A stretch of DNA of 34,024 bases from Immundisolibacter sp. (lineage in GTDB: Bacteria; Pseudomonadota; Gammaproteobacteria; Immundisolibacterales; Immundisolibacteraceae): positions 1-34,024 of the forward strand of contig NZ_JBFIII010000022.1 of assembly GCF_041601295.1 (NCBI RefSeq), written 5' to 3'. Below, piece by piece: positions 7,202-15,022 of this stretch. The translations under genes were made by a program, and so were the position numbers. Each line of letters begins with the position of its first letter. The stretch's first letter is position 1. Under the pieces are notes generated by a model, which ran no database searches, had not been told where the DNA came from, and saw only the letters and a program-made list of their open reading frames with translations.

Positions 7202-7480
7202 ATGATCAAGTCGTTCCGCCACAAGGGGCTGAAGCGATATTTCGAGTCCGGTTCGGCCTCGGGCGTCCAGCCTCACCACGCGAAGCGACTGAGAATGCAG
7301 CTTGTTGCGCTGGATACCGCAGCGTCGATTGATGACCTGGATATCCCAGGCTTTAAACTGCATCCCTTAAAGGGCTCAGATAAGGGTCGCTGGTCAATCT
7401 GGGTCAATGGCAACTGGCGCATCACCTTCGAATTTCGTGATGGGCACGCGCTTGTGCTGGATTACGAGGATTACCACTAA
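7202..7480 (+). CDS. higB: HigB-type toxin (RelE/ParE superfamily mRNA interferase)
   Basis: The protein has 92 aa, the family length. It starts MIKSFRHKGLKRYFE and contains the HigB signatures KRLRMQLVALDTA, DLDIPGFKLHPLKG and GRWSIWVNGNWRITFEF, ending DYEDYH. HigB toxins cleave mRNA at the ribosome and are neutralised by HigA. The toxin gene precedes the antitoxin gene, the characteristic hig order. The stop TAA overlaps the higA ATG (TAATG), so translation is coupled. The pair sits inside an integron cassette, where toxin-antitoxin systems are known to stabilise arrays. Confidence 0.93.
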   Translation: MIKSFRHKGLKRYFESGSASGVQPHHAKRLRMQLVALDTAASIDDLDIPGFKLHPLKGSDKGRWSIWVNGNWRITFEFRDGHALVLDYEDYH

Positions 7481-7773
7481 TGACTATGCACAATCCGCCT
7501 CATCCGGGCGATTTCATTCGGGAGGTCTATCTGGAGCCCTTCCACATCACGGGGAGGCAGCTTGCGGTAAAGCTGGGCGTGTCGCCCTCCACTTTGAGCC
7601 GCGTGCTCAATGGCAGCAGCGGCATCAGCTCGGAGATGGCGCTGCGTCTGTCTAAGGCTTTGGGCCGCTCGCCGGAGAGTTGGCTCACGATGCAAGACAA
7701 CTACGATCTGTGGCAGGCGCGGCAGTCGGTCAATCTCGATCAGGTTCAAAAGGTTGAGTTCCACGCCGCCTAA
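7480..7773 (+). CDS. higA: HigA-type antitoxin (XRE-family HTH)
   Basis: The protein has 97 aa and begins MTMHNPPHPGDFIREVYLEP, the typical HigA opening. An XRE helix-turn-helix follows (residues ~24-60: TGRQLAVKLGVSPSTLSRVL, then SEMALRLSKALG), with SPESWLTMQDNYDLW. It binds HigB and represses the operon. An alternative ATG lies two codons downstream (7486). The stop codon lies within the R'' box of attC 3. Confidence 0.93.
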   Translation: MTMHNPPHPGDFIREVYLEPFHITGRQLAVKLGVSPSTLSRVLNGSSGISSEMALRLSKALGRSPESWLTMQDNYDLWQARQSVNLDQVQKVEFHAA

Positions 7774-7865
7774 CCGGTCGTCGCGGCGGACGTTTGAACC
7801 GCCACCCGCTTTTCTAGCGCAAAGCGGGTGGCGCCTCAAACGCCGCTGAACTCCGGCGTAAGCTA
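7768..7865 (+). repeat. attC recombination site 3 (3' core degenerate)
   Basis: R'' is GCCTAAC (7768-7774). A long stem follows: GCGGACGTTTGA...CGCCACCCGCTTT on the left pairs almost throughout with AAAGCGGGTGGCG...TCAAACGCCGC on the right (arms ~7785-7811 and 7821-7846). The expected GTTRRRY box on the right reads GTAAGC instead. The site may therefore be inactivated, fixing the cassette next to katG. The stem may also act as terminator for higBA. Confidence 0.7.
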
Positions 7866-7900
7866 CATGAACCCAAGTCAGACGGACATGGAGAGAAGAC

Positions 7901-10048
7901 ATGTCAACCGAAGCCAAGTGCCCGTTCCAGCATGCCGCAGGTGGCGGGGCCTCGAACCAGGACTGGTGGCCGAACCAGTTGCGTGTGGACCTGCTGAACC
8001 AGCATTCGAACAAGTCCGACCCGCTGGGCGGGCAGTTCAACTACGCCCAGGAATTCAAGAAGCTGGACTACAAGGCGCTCAAGGCCGACCTGGTCAAGCT
8101 CATGACCGACAGCCAGGACTGGTGGCCGGCCGACTTCGGCCACTACGGCCCGCAGATGGTACGCATGGCCTGGCACGCGGCAGGCACCTACCGCATTCAA
8201 GATGGGCGCGGCGGCGGCGGGCGTGGGCAGCAGCGTTTTGCGCCGCTCAACTCCTGGCCCGACAACGTCAACATCGACAAATCGCGCCGCCTGCTGTGGC
8301 CCATCAAACAGAAGTACGGCCAAAGGATTTCCTGGGCCGATCTCCTCATCCTCACCGGCAACGTCGCGCTGGAATCCATGGGCTTTCGCACCTTCGGCTT
8401 CGCCTGCGGTCGTGAGGACGTCTGGGAGCCGGATATGGACGTGAACTGGGGTGCCGAGAACGGTTGGCTGGACGATGACAAGCGTTTCCATGGCGACCGC
8501 GAACTGGACGACAACCTCGCCGCCACCCATATGGGCCTGATTTATGTGAACCCACAAGGTCCGAATGCCAGCGGCGACTACCTGGCTGCCGCCAAGGACA
8601 TCCGCGCCACCTTCAGCCGCATGGCTATGGACGACGAAGAAATCGTGGCGCTGATCGCCGGTGGCCATACCTTCGGCAAGGCGCATGGCGCTGCGCCCGA
8701 ATCGCACAAGGGTCCGGAGCCCGAAGCCGCGGCTATCGAGGCGCAAGGCCTGGGCTGGCACAGTAACTTCGGGCAAGGCCACGGCAAGGACACCGTGTCC
8801 AGCGGCCTGGAGGTGACCTGGACCAAAACCCCGGCGCTGTGGAGCAATAACTTCTTCGAGAACCTGTTCAAGTACGAATGGGAACTCACCAGCTCGCCGG
8901 CTGGTGCCAAACAGTGGGTCGCCAAGAACGCCCCGGAGATCATTCCCGATGCGCATGTGCCGGGCAAAATGCACAAACCCACCATGCTCACCACCGACCT
9001 GACACTGCGCTTCGATCCGGAATTCGGCGAGATTTCCAGGCGCTTCCACGACGACCCGCAAGCCTTCGCCGAAGCCTTCGCCCGCGCCTGGTTCAAGCTG
9101 ACCCACCGCGACATGGGCCCGAAGGCGCGCTACCTCGGGCCCGAGGTGCCGAAGGAAGATCTGCTCTGGCAAGACCCGTTGCCACCAGCTACCCACAAGC
9201 CGACCGCGGCGGATATCGCCGACGTGAAGGCCAAAATCACCGCTTCCGGCCTGTCGGTGAGCGAGCTCGTGAGCGTGGCCTGGGCCGCTGCTTCTACCTT
9301 CCGCGGTGGTGACAAACGCGGTGGCGCCAACGGTGCGCGCCTGGCGCTTGCCCCGCAAAAGGATTGGGCGGTCAACAAGGGCGCGGTCAAGACGCTGCCC
9401 AAGCTGGTCGAGATCCAGCAGGCCTCCGGCAAGATGTCACTGGCCGATATGATCGTGCTGGCCGGCAACGTGGGCGTAGAACAAGCCTGCAAGGCTGCCG
9501 GTGTGGCGGTCGAAGTGCCGTTCGCACCGGGCCGTGTGGATGCCACGCAGGCGCAAACCGATGTCGACTCCTTTGCCGTCCTTGAGCCCGTGGCCGATGG
9601 CTTTCGCAACTATAAAAAGAGCAAGGTCGGCGCGCCGACCGAAGCCCTGCTGATCGACCGGGCGCAGTTGCTGACGCTGACCGGGCCCGAGCTGACCGTG
9701 CTGGTCGGCGGCCTGCGCGTGCTCGGTGCCAACTGCGACGGTAGTCAGCACGGCGTGTTCACCGACAAGGTCGGCGCGCTGAGCAACGACTTCTTCGTCA
9801 ATCTGCTGGACATGGGCACGGAGTGGAAGGCAGTGGATGACGAGGCGGAAGTATTCGAAGGCCGGGATCGCACGAGCGGCAAGGTGACCTACACCGGTAC
9901 CCGCAACGACCTGATCTTCGGCTCCAACTCGGTGCTGCGCGCCTATGCCGAGGTCTACGCCAGCGCCGATGGCACAGAGAGGTTGGTCAGGGACTTCGTG
10001 GCGGCCTGGGTCAAGGTGATGAACCTGGACCGTTTCGACCTGGCCTGA
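7901..10048 (+). CDS. katG: Catalase-peroxidase (KatG)
   Basis: The protein has 715 aa, family length (~720-740). It is a haem enzyme that dismutates hydrogen peroxide and has peroxidase activity. Distal residues R88, W91 and H92 lie in VRMAWHAAGTYR, and the proximal haem ligand is H256 in AGGHTFGKAHG. Residues of the Met-Tyr-Trp cross-link unique to KatG are present with the expected spacing: W91, Y215 (GLIYVNPQG) and M241 (SRMAMDDEE). The C-terminal duplicated, haem-free domain is complete, ending MNLDRFDLA. A ribosome-binding site (GGAGAGAAG) precedes the ATG. No oxyR-like gene is adjacent. The gene begins about 35 nt after the degenerate attC of the higBA cassette. Confidence 0.97.
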   Translation: MSTEAKCPFQHAAGGGASNQDWWPNQLRVDLLNQHSNKSDPLGGQFNYAQEFKKLDYKALKADLVKLMTDSQDWWPADFGHYGPQMVRMAWHAAGTYRIQDGRGGGGRGQQRFAPLNSWPDNVNIDKSRRLLWPIKQKYGQRISWADLLILTGNVALESMGFRTFGFACGREDVWEPDMDVNWGAENGWLDDDKRFHGDRELDDNLAATHMGLIYVNPQGPNASGDYLAAAKDIRATFSRMAMDDEEIVALIAGGHTFGKAHGAAPESHKGPEPEAAAIEAQGLGWHSNFGQGHGKDTVSSGLEVTWTKTPALWSNNFFENLFKYEWELTSSPAGAKQWVAKNAPEIIPDAHVPGKMHKPTMLTTDLTLRFDPEFGEISRRFHDDPQAFAEAFARAWFKLTHRDMGPKARYLGPEVPKEDLLWQDPLPPATHKPTAADIADVKAKITASGLSVSELVSVAWAAASTFRGGDKRGGANGARLALAPQKDWAVNKGAVKTLPKLVEIQQASGKMSLADMIVLAGNVGVEQACKAAGVAVEVPFAPGRVDATQAQTDVDSFAVLEPVADGFRNYKKSKVGAPTEALLIDRAQLLTLTGPELTVLVGGLRVLGANCDGSQHGVFTDKVGALSNDFFVNLLDMGTEWKAVDDEAEVFEGRDRTSGKVTYTGTRNDLIFGSNSVLRAYAEVYASADGTERLVRDFVAAWVKVMNLDRFDLA

Positions 10049-10102
10049 GCGGCGCACGAATACCTTCGCGGGTTTTCTGAGTGGGAAAACTGCCCAGCTG
10101 AC

Positions 10103-10149
10103 AACCGGTTCCGGCGGACGGCGCACCGGCGCCCCTGAACCGGCGCGTT
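10103..10149 (+). repeat. Nested inverted repeat after katG (terminator or attC-like)
   Basis: AAC (10103-10105) and GTT (10147-10149) bracket a stem CCGGTTC (10105-10111)/GAACCGG (10137-10143) and an inner hairpin GGCGC-ACCG-GCGCC (10120-10133). The last bases GTTATGC resemble an attC R' box, but the left box does not fit RYYYAAC. A terminator or REP-like hairpin is the safer reading. Confidence 0.4.
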
Positions 10150-10225
10150 ATGCGGTGTAGGAAAATGCCGGCACCGGGTTGCGGCGAGCGACCGGTATAT
10201 CTACAAAGCACCACGAGGGATGCCA

Positions 10226-11083
10226 ATGAACCCCACCCTGCGACCGGCCAGGCCGGAAGACGCCGACGTCTGTGGCGAGATTTGCTACGAGGCGTTCAAG
10301 GCAATCGCCGAGCAGCATAATTTTCCACCGGACTTCCCGTCGCCGGAGGCGGGGGTCGATCTGCTGCGCATGCTGCTGGCACATCCGGAGTTTTACGCGG
10401 TGGTCGCCGAAGCCGATGGCCGCATTCTGGGCAGCAACTTTCTGGACGAGCGCTCCACTATTGCCGGGCTCGGCCCCATAACCGTGTCGCCGACCCTGCA
10501 GAACAGTGGCGTTGGTCGGCGCCTGATGCAGGCACTGCTGGATCGCGCGGCCGAGAGGCGTTTTGCAGGCGTGCGGCTGGTACAGGCGGGGTATCACAAT
10601 CGCTCGCTGTCGCTGTACGCCAAGCTCGGCTTTAGCATCCGTGAGCCCCTGGCGCTGATGCAGGGGGCAGCTGTGCCAGCGGTTTTGCCGGGCTATGCGG
10701 TGCGTGCCGCGACCGAAAGTGACCTGGCGGCGTGCAACCGGGTGTGCCGACTGGTCCACGGCCACGACCGCGGCGGCGAACTGCGCGACGCCATCCGGCA
10801 AGGCACCGCCACGGTGGTCGAGCACGATGGCCGGATCACCGGGTATGCCACCGCAATCGGTTTTTTTGCCCATGCCGTTGGTCAGAGCAACGCGGAACTG
10901 AAGGCCCTGATAGGCGCGGCGCCGGTGTACCTGGGGTCCGGGTTTCTGGTGCCGACCCGCAACACCGCGTTGTTTCGCTGGTGCCTGGACCATGACCTGC
11001 GCATGGTGCAAAGCATGACCTTGATGACCACGGGTCTTTACAACGAACCAGCCGGCGCTTGCCTGCCGTCGGTGCTGTATTGA
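10226..11083 (+). CDS. GNAT-family N-acetyltransferase, double-domain
   Basis: The protein has 285 aa. The ATG at 10226 is preferred over the one at 10220 because the GAGG at 10215-10218 then has proper spacing. The N-terminal half is a complete GNAT fold: TLRPARPEDADVCGEICYEAF (beta1-alpha1), an ITVSPTLQNSGVGRRLMQ acetyl-CoA motif A at about residues 86-105, and NRSLSLYAKLGF (motif B). The C-terminal half (from about residue 155) looks like a second, degenerate GNAT domain (RAATESDLAACNRVCR... GSGFLVPTRNTALFRW). The acceptor substrate is unknown. It is a single gene facing a terminator shared with the Rieske gene. Confidence 0.85.
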   Translation: MNPTLRPARPEDADVCGEICYEAFKAIAEQHNFPPDFPSPEAGVDLLRMLLAHPEFYAVVAEADGRILGSNFLDERSTIAGLGPITVSPTLQNSGVGRRLMQALLDRAAERRFAGVRLVQAGYHNRSLSLYAKLGFSIREPLALMQGAAVPAVLPGYAVRAATESDLAACNRVCRLVHGHDRGGELRDAIRQGTATVVEHDGRITGYATAIGFFAHAVGQSNAELKALIGAAPVYLGSGFLVPTRNTALFRWCLDHDLRMVQSMTLMTTGLYNEPAGACLPSVLY

Positions 11084-11097
11084 TGACCCCGCAGCAT

Positions 11098-11137
11098 CCG
11101 GGGGCCGAGAACCCCCTACTCAGGATTCTCGGCCCGG
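11098..11137. terminator. Bidirectional terminator between GNAT and Rieske genes
   Basis: The arms GGGCCGAGAA (11102-11111) and TTCTCGGCCC (11126-11135) are perfect complements with a 14-nt loop and extend outward by CCGG pairs with a small bulge. It lies between convergent genes and is followed by TTT on the plus strand. Confidence 0.65.
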
Positions 11138-11153
11138 TTTCCATATCGATGTT

Positions 11154-12464
11154 TTATGTCATGAGCTCCCGCCACTGCCGGTAGAAGCCGTGACAAAACG
11201 TCTCGGTGTCGCCAAGGCTGGTGAACAGGGGATCGATGCCGAGCAGTTTCGCATCGTCGTCGCCGCCCGGAACGGTATTCTGCGAGCCGCGCGCGTAACC
11301 CTGTTGCCAGGCCACATGAGTTGCCTGAAATCCCTGCTGGCAGCGCTCCATGACGGACTGATCGTCCGGCGTTGCCTGGCCCGCGGGACCGAGAAAATCC
11401 TCGTACTGTCGCAAGCGCAGGCGGCGCCCTTCGGCAGGCTCCCCGACCGGCGCGATGCAGTAGGTCTCGCACTTGGTCAGGTCTGGTGCCAGCGGGTGAA
11501 TGATGCGCAGGGTGGTTGACGCGTTGTCCATCAGCAACAAGTTGGGGAACAGCACCAGGTTACGGACCCGGTTGATCATCCAGCGCGCGCGACGCTCGCC
11601 GTAGCGATCGACGATTTCCGGGCGCCGAAAGTCAAGCGGGCGGTCCTCGAAGTTGGGCATCTCGCCCCAGTCCATGACATGACCGTTACCCAGGTCGTAA
11701 CTGCCGCTGGGCAAATTGGCCAGTTCGCGCAGGTCCACCGCTTTCAGCTTGTTGGCACTGTCGCCGGCCATGCGGCGCTGGATCTGACCCACATAGCAGG
11801 AGTGGGTCGGAAAGAAGTGGTAGCCGTCGATGTTTTCGAGCTGAATCTTCCAGTTCGCCCGACTGGTGTAGGTGTGGCAACCGCGTATCACCTCGAGGCC
11901 CTGGTCCGATGAATCGGCGAACAGGTCGATCATTGCCTTGGCCTCGGCCAGGTGATCGACCAGTTCGGGCACATCGGGATTCAGGCTGCCGAAAACAAAG
12001 CCACGGTAACTGTCGACCCGGGCGATCGGAGTCAGGTCGTGGTCCAGTTCGGTAAAACAGGCCGGGTAGGCGCCTTTGTCCTGCTCCCTGACGCCCAGGC
12101 AGCGCCCGGCGCTGTTATAGGTCCAGCCGTGGTAGTAGCACATGTGCACGGCCTTGTTGCCGCGCTTGGTCGCCATCAGCTTGGCGCCACGGTGTGAGCA
12201 GGCATCGAAAAAACAATGCACGACGCCGTCCGCATCGCGGCTGACAACCACCGGCTGTCGGCCCACCTGGGTGGTATAGAAATCGTGCGGCTTGGGCAGC
12301 TGGCTCTCGTGGGCCAGGAACACCCAGGTGCCCTCGAAGATGTTCTTCATCTCCAGTTCGAAGATTTCGGGATCCGTAAACACGCGTCGGGCGACGCGAA
12401 AATCGTTAGCTTCCTGCCGGTCGACGATGAGCGTGCCGACGTCCAGGCGACTGCGAGCATCCAT
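11154..12464 (-). CDS. Rieske non-haem iron aromatic ring-hydroxylating oxygenase, alpha (large) subunit
   Basis: The protein has 436 aa from the ATG at 12464, which has a GGAGA site 8 nt upstream; a longer in-frame start lacks this. The Rieske [2Fe-2S] ligands are C89-x-H91 and C109-x2-H112 (ACSHRG, CYYHGW). The catalytic iron site shows D213 (bridging), H216 and H221 in ENIDGYHFFPTH, with the same spacing as naphthalene dioxygenase. The protein resembles benzoate/anthranilate/toluate dioxygenase large subunits (BenA/XylX side of the family). No beta subunit, ferredoxin or reductase gene is adjacent, so partners must be encoded elsewhere. It lies 58 nt downstream of the UbiD-like gene on the same strand, suggesting decarboxylation and ring hydroxylation of linked substrates. 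Confidence 0.9.
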   Translation of the reverse strand: MDARSRLDVGTLIVDRQEANDFRVARRVFTDPEIFELEMKNIFEGTWVFLAHESQLPKPHDFYTTQVGRQPVVVSRDADGVVHCFFDACSHRGAKLMATKRGNKAVHMCYYHGWTYNSAGRCLGVREQDKGAYPACFTELDHDLTPIARVDSYRGFVFGSLNPDVPELVDHLAEAKAMIDLFADSSDQGLEVIRGCHTYTSRANWKIQLENIDGYHFFPTHSCYVGQIQRRMAGDSANKLKAVDLRELANLPSGSYDLGNGHVMDWGEMPNFEDRPLDFRRPEIVDRYGERRARWMINRVRNLVLFPNLLLMDNASTTLRIIHPLAPDLTKCETYCIAPVGEPAEGRRLRLRQYEDFLGPAGQATPDDQSVMERCQQGFQATHVAWQQGYARGSQNTVPGGDDDAKLLGIDPLFTSLGDTETFCHGFYRQWRELMT

Positions 12465-12522
12465 GTTTCGATTCTCCAGGAAAGTGTCGGGGGCAACTGG
12501 CCTGCCCCGGTGTACCAACCGG

Positions 12523-13995
12523 CTAGCGCAAGGATTTGAATCCCCAGCGCTTCACATCCGCCAGAACCTTCTGCTTCACGTCGTCTGGGTAGGTGTTGTT
12601 GAATGCCAGCCGGTGGGGAATGTCCTGCGGGTCCCATTCGATCGGCCAGGTGCAGTCGAACAGCACATGGCCACCGCCGTAGCCTTTTTCCTTGAGCGGC
12701 GAACGCGGCAGGTAGGGCGTCAGTGGGCTGTTGGTGGAACCGTGCCGGATGTGGATGTCCTTGATCGGGTTGCACTTGGTGCACAGGGCGTGGAACACCT
12801 CGCCCATGTTCGCCGGGTCGATGTCGTCGTTCACCACGATGCAATACGGAAACACCGACGCGTTGCGGTCCGACCAGACGACGCTGGAAATCAGTTGCGG
12901 GATGCCAGCGTACGGGGTCTTGGTGGAGACCACCACGCAGTGGCCACCGCTGAACTCGGGCGTCGCCACCTTGACCACCGGGATGCCCTTGGCCTTGAGC
13001 GTTTCCTTGACCGTCGCGGCGACTTCGAGCAACCAGATCAGGGACTCGTCCGTCGGCACGCCCAGGCAGGTGGACGGCAGAACCGGATTGTCCCGGTAGG
13101 TGATCGCCGACAGGCGATACACCGGCCGGTCGACCACGCCGGACACCACGTAACCCGGATACTCGCCAAACGGGCCTTCGGCTTTGGTGTCACCGGGGGC
13201 CAGGGTGCCTTCCAGCACCACCTCGGCATTGGCCGGCACGTGCAGGTTGACGGTCTTGCACTTGACCAGGGGAATCGGCACGCCCCGAATTCCGCCGGCC
13301 ACGTCGACCTCGGAAACTCCGTAAGGAATACCGGCGCTGGCCACGATGTTGAAGATCGGGTCGCCACCGTAGAACTGGGCGTACTCCATGACCTGCTTGC
13401 GCTCGTGGTACTTCATCATCAGCATGCCGCCCTGGTTCATCGGCAGCAGCAACAGGCCGGTGGACTGCTTGTCGTGAACCATGCCCCGATACGTGCCCCA
13501 GTTCACCCAGTCGGAGTCCGGATCCTTGCACACGCCGATGTTCAGCGTGCCGATATACGGGGCGCCGTCCTGTGGGTGCAGCTTGGGTATGGGGAACCTC
13601 GACAGGTCCACGTCATTGCCGAGCATCAGGTTTTGCTGGCACGCGCCCTGATCCACGATTTTCGGCGGGAGGCGTTTTTTGATCGCCTCGCCGAAGTGGT
13701 CTACCAGGTCGTGGTAGTCGGTGTCCGGCGGCAGGCCGAACACCATGGCCACCCGCTCCCGGGTGGAGTAGAGCCCGCCGACCAGGGCCGAGCCCGGCAT
13801 GGCGCCTTTGACATTGGTAAACAGCTGCGCCTGGGTGTAGTTCTCGTTTGCCCAGCGCATGATGGCGCCGACTTCGGTCAGTGGATCCACCGGGTCGGCG
13901 ATGCGCAGCAGTTGGCCGGTGCGTTCCAGCTCGGCAATGTAGTCGCGAAACTCGATGATCCCGGTGTGAACAGACGACTTCGTAGTTGCATCCAT
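12523..13995 (-). CDS. UbiD-family prenylated-FMN (de)carboxylase
   Basis: The protein has 490 aa, family length. The UbiD fold is recognisable from FRDYIAELERTGQLLRI at the N-terminus to the NWGTYRGMVHDKQSTGL metal/prFMN segment, the HYxx-like MMKYHERK, and EGPFGEYPGY, which holds the conserved catalytic glutamates. Such enzymes reversibly decarboxylate aromatic or alpha,beta-unsaturated acids and need prenylated FMN made by UbiX, which is not in this window. AGGAGAG precedes the ATG. It is the first gene of a minus-strand unit with the Rieske oxygenase. The pairing with a ring hydroxylase rather than ubiquinone genes argues for aromatic catabolism rather than the housekeeping UbiD role. Confidence 0.92.
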   Translation of the reverse strand: MDATTKSSVHTGIIEFRDYIAELERTGQLLRIADPVDPLTEVGAIMRWANENYTQAQLFTNVKGAMPGSALVGGLYSTRERVAMVFGLPPDTDYHDLVDHFGEAIKKRLPPKIVDQGACQQNLMLGNDVDLSRFPIPKLHPQDGAPYIGTLNIGVCKDPDSDWVNWGTYRGMVHDKQSTGLLLLPMNQGGMLMMKYHERKQVMEYAQFYGGDPIFNIVASAGIPYGVSEVDVAGGIRGVPIPLVKCKTVNLHVPANAEVVLEGTLAPGDTKAEGPFGEYPGYVVSGVVDRPVYRLSAITYRDNPVLPSTCLGVPTDESLIWLLEVAATVKETLKAKGIPVVKVATPEFSGGHCVVVSTKTPYAGIPQLISSVVWSDRNASVFPYCIVVNDDIDPANMGEVFHALCTKCNPIKDIHIRHGSTNSPLTPYLPRSPLKEKGYGGGHVLFDCTWPIEWDPQDIPHRLAFNNTYPDDVKQKVLADVKRWGFKSLR

Positions 13996-14178
13996 GGGTC
14001 TCTCCTGCGTCTTCGCGCGGCTCGCGTCTGAGGGCTTCCCGTTTCCATCTCAAGCACGCGGCTCGCTGATTGGTTTGGTACTCTGGTGGCCGTTTCGGAC
14101 GCTGGCAATCCGGTCGGTAACCGTGCTGGCGCCCGAAGCCCAATGTAGCAGAGCCGGGACGGCCACCACCGCCTGCGA

Positions 14179-14850
14179 TTGCACCGGAATCCTGGCCGCG
14201 TCCGCCGCGAGATCAGCCATTTGACGCGATTTCCCGCCGCTTTGTTTGCCCGTCAGGACGAAACCCCCGACGCCGAGTTCTACAGCTTTGTCCGGCTGGT
14301 GACCCATATCGACGCCGCTGCCATCGCCGCGGTCACCCAGCTGTACCGCGAGTATTTTGAGCCGGGCGGCGCCGTCCTGGACCTCATGTCGAGCTGGGTC
14401 AGCCACCTGCCGGACTCGGTCCATTACCGGCGCGTTGCCGGCCTGGGCATGAATGCACTGGAACTCAAGGCGAACCCCCGGCTGAGCGATTTTGTGGTGC
14501 AGGATCTGAACGCCGATCCGCACCTGCCGTATGCGGATGACGAGTTCGACGGTGCCGCGATCTGCGTGTCCATCGACTACCTGACCCAGCCGGTCGCGGT
14601 GCTGGCCGAGCTGGGTCGGGTCTTGCGGCCCGGCGCACCGCTGGTGGTCACCTACTCCAACCGCTGCTTTCCGACCAAGGCAGTCGCCATCTGGCTGCAA
14701 CTTTCCGGCGCCGCGCGGGGCGAGTTGGTCGTGCAGCTGATTGCGGAATCGGCCATGTTTGGTCCGGCCGAGGTGTTCGATCGTTCGCCGTCAGGCACAG
14801 ATCCGCTGTTCGGCGTGGTCGCCCGCGCTCGCCAGCCATCCAGAGCATAG
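14179..14850 (+). CDS. Class I SAM-dependent methyltransferase-like protein
   Basis: The protein has about 223 aa if it starts at TTG 14179, or 209 aa from TTG 14221; the true start is uncertain. A Rossmann-type methyltransferase core is visible: GGAVLDLMSSWVSHLP (motif I, lacking the usual GxGxG), an FDGAAICVSIDYL stretch (motif IV region, after LPYADDEF) and VLRPGAPLVVTYSNR. The departure from the classical glycine-rich loop is shared by a subfamily of Methyltransf_11-like proteins of unknown substrate. It is transcribed divergently from the UbiD/Rieske unit. Confidence 0.75.
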   Translation: MHRNPGRVRREISHLTRFPAALFARQDETPDAEFYSFVRLVTHIDAAAIAAVTQLYREYFEPGGAVLDLMSSWVSHLPDSVHYRRVAGLGMNALELKANPRLSDFVVQDLNADPHLPYADDEFDGAAICVSIDYLTQPVAVLAELGRVLRPGAPLVVTYSNRCFPTKAVAIWLQLSGAARGELVVQLIAESAMFGPAEVFDRSPSGTDPLFGVVARARQPSRA

Positions 14851-14859
14851 CAGCGGGCC

Positions 14860-14880
14860 TTACGCCGCCCCAAGGCGTAA
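14860..14880 (+). terminator. Hairpin after the methyltransferase gene
   Basis: A perfect 7-bp stem TTACGCC/GGCGTAA with a 7-nt loop lies 10 nt after the stop and is followed by TTCCC. The T-run is weak. Confidence 0.45.
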
Positions 14881-15022
14881 TTCCCATGGCGCGACACGCC
14901 CCCGGCGTCACCCGGACCAGCCCCGTGTAGCGGCCCCAGGCCACCACATCGCCGGTTGGCGTGGCATGATCCGGCTTGGTTTCGCGACGTAAATCGGCCC
15001 ACTCAACCAGGTACCTGTGGTC

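Larger units (their letters stand above)
7155..7865 (+). mobile_element. Integron gene cassette 3 carrying higBA
   Basis: The left core GTTAGGCGGCG (7155-7165) is a perfect 11-bp complement of CGCCGCCTAAC (7764-7774), which opens the attC after higA. That is the relation expected between the two ends of one cassette. In between lies a complete toxin-antitoxin operon in standard orientation, with the higA stop codon inside the R'' box, a common cassette feature. The right R' box is degenerate (GTAAGC near 7857-7862), so the exact right border is uncertain. Confidence 0.75.

Noticed and set aside
7904..9358. 484-codon minus-strand frame opposite katG
   Set aside because: It has compositional shadow features only; katG on the plus strand has every catalytic residue.
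12292..14031. 579-codon plus-strand frame opposite the UbiD and Rieske genes
   Set aside because: It spans two real genes and their intergenic gap on the other strand, and its His/Arg/Val-rich translation matches no family.
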